This document shows, in pieces, positions 63,108 to 64,000 of a stretch of 64,000 bases of DNA. Below the pieces are notes generated by a model. That model was not told the DNA's origin. It did no database searches and saw only the letters and a list, made by a program, of their open reading frames with translations. A program made the translations under genes and the position numbers. The stretch is from contig VEMX01000003.1 in assembly GCA_009711805.1 (NCBI GenBank), positions 1 to 64,000 on the forward strand, given 5' to 3'. How positions within the stretch are numbered: the stretch's first letter is position 1; each line of letters begins with the position of its first letter. Origin of the DNA: Balneolaceae bacterium (GTDB taxonomy: Bacteria; Bacteroidota; Rhodothermia; Balneolales; Balneolaceae).

Positions 63108-64000
63108 TTAGAATTCGCCAAAATCATCTTCAAGAGGAATTAATTCCTCTGCATAATTTCCGTTTCCATTGGAGGGGCTGTGAGCTACGGCTTCCAAGCG
63201 GTTATTCTCTTTTTGGGGAGAGCTACTTCCATTGCCATAGCCCTGGAATGTATTTCCGTTTGAGAACGATTGTGGTTGGGAAGTACTACTGTAACTTGCC
63301 GCTGTACCGGAGGAATGTTCCATTCCGCCTATAAGTTGTACCAAGTCGTTTACCACTTGCCTGAGCTCAGTAGCTTGCGAGGAGAGTTCTTCAGCAGAAC
63401 TTGCTGACTCTTCCGAAGCTGAAGCTGTGCCTTGTACTACATTATCCATTTCAGACATTACCGATGTCATTTGTTCTATTCCAACAGCCTGTTCTTTTGA
63501 TGCAGCTGATATTTCAACAACCATGGCATCTACACTGGAGGCGCTTTGGGCAATTTTTTCTAAATTTCCGGCTGCTTTTTGAGCAATCTGGGTCCCATTT
63601 TCTGAACTGTTTTGCGACCTCTCAATAAGCGCAGCTGTATCCTGGGCTGCGGCGGCACTTCGTTGTGCCAGGTGGCGCACTTCTTCGGCCACAACGGCAA
63701 ATCCTTTTCCGGCTTCACCTGCCCGGGCAGCCTCAACCGCCGCATTAAGGGCAAGTAAGTTTGTCTGAAAGGCGATATCATCAATGGTTTTGATGATCTT
63801 TGATGTTTCTTTAGAGGTATTTTCAATCTCCGTCATGGCTTCGGTCATTTCTTCTATGGCTTGCACTCCATCACCTACAAGTTCTTTAGCCTCACCCATA
63901 GCTTCTTCCGCCAAACTGCAATTTGCTTCTGTTTGTTTAATCTGAGACGACATTTCTTCCAGCGATGAGGTTGTTTCCTGTAAACTGGCTGCCTGCTCGC
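63108..64000 (-). CDS. Methyl-accepting chemotaxis protein, C-terminal part (cut by window edge)
   Basis: 297 codons, running off the right edge with no start in the window. It holds the signalling domain, nearly the same as in the neighbouring receptor ([20 protein letters not shown], then [20 protein letters not shown]), a Gly/Ser/Asn-rich linker and a C-terminal tail [13 protein letters not shown]. The high similarity suggests a recent gene duplication. The sensor part is not visible. Confidence 0.95.
   Translation of the reverse strand, partial: EQAASLQETTSSLEEMSSQIKQTEANCSLAEEAMGEAKELVGDGVQAIEEMTEAMTEIENTSKETSKIIKTIDDIAFQTNLLALNAAVEAARAGEAGKGFAVVAEEVRHLAQRSAAAAQDTAALIERSQNSSENGTQIAQKAAGNLEKIAQSASSVDAMVVEISAASKEQAVGIEQMTSVMSEMDNVVQGTASASEESASSAEELSSQATELRQVVNDLVQLIGGMEHSSGTAASYSSTSQPQSFSNGNTFQGYGNGSSSPQKENNRLEAVAHSPSNGNGNYAEELIPLEDDFGEF

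Noticed and set aside
1-64000. CRISPR arrays, tRNA and rRNA genes
   Set aside because: No regular repeat-spacer pattern and no tRNA or rRNA sequence was recognised on either strand.

Overview
The window comes from a flagellated, moderately AT-rich Gram-negative bacterium. The P- and L-ring genes, the Na+-type look of MotA and the overall protein character suggest a marine or halophilic member of the Balneolota/Rhodothermota side of the Bacteroidota group. That placement is inferred from gene content and was not tested by a search. Almost the whole window is one flagellar and chemotaxis gene region. It begins inside a flagellin gene and ends inside a chemoreceptor gene.

Region 1 (1-14 kb, all minus strand) looks like a flagellin glycosylation island. 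Reading in the direction of transcription it holds an adenylate-forming acyl ligase, a giant 2021-residue protein (TPR, OGT-like GT41, FkbM-type methyltransferase, GT2-like and GT4-like domains), rfbF-rfbG-rfbH for CDP-4-keto-3,6-dideoxyhexose synthesis, a sugar 3,5-epimerase, an SDR reductase, a sulfotransferase and then the flagellin N-terminus. A further TPR/GT2-like protein lies downstream of flgL at 18.8-20.1 kb.

Region 2 (14.4-18.7 kb, plus strand) has fliS, fliD, a FliT-like chaperone candidate, a FlgM-like candidate and an NtrC-type sigma-54 activator. Region 3 (18.8-27.4 kb, minus) is the operon flgF-flgG-flgA-flgH-flgI-flgJ-flgN-flgK-flgL-glycosyltransferase. Region 4 (27.8-34.8 kb, plus) is flhB-flhA-flhF-flhG-small membrane protein-fliA, then a small unknown gene with its own sigma-28 promoter. 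A 1.3-kb gene-free stretch follows, holding a repeat unit split by a 228-bp MITE-like insertion.

Region 5 (36.1-42.8 kb, minus) is motA-motB-fliL-fliM-fliN-fliO-fliP-fliQ-fliR. Region 6 (43.0-54.9 kb, minus) is flgB-flgC-unknown-fliE-fliF-fliG-fliH-fliI-fliJ-motE-like-fliK-flgD-flgE. Region 7 (55.2-64 kb) has a histidine kinase that probably partners the NtrC-type activator, a PAS protein with a degenerate chemoreceptor tip, a second 1.2-kb gene-free repeat zone, a HisKA_2-type kinase, and a chemoreceptor-cheW-chemoreceptor set.

Promoter motifs read by eye suggest a two-tier cascade. A sigma-54 -24/-12 box precedes flgB and another lies upstream of fliS. A sigma-28 motif of the form TTAA-N15-NCCGATAA, or a close variant, precedes flagellin, fliS, the 34.5-kb small gene, motA, the 55-kb kinase, the 56-kb PAS protein and cheW. 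The genes for the activator, its likely kinase and FliA are all in the window. The sigma-54 gene itself is not.
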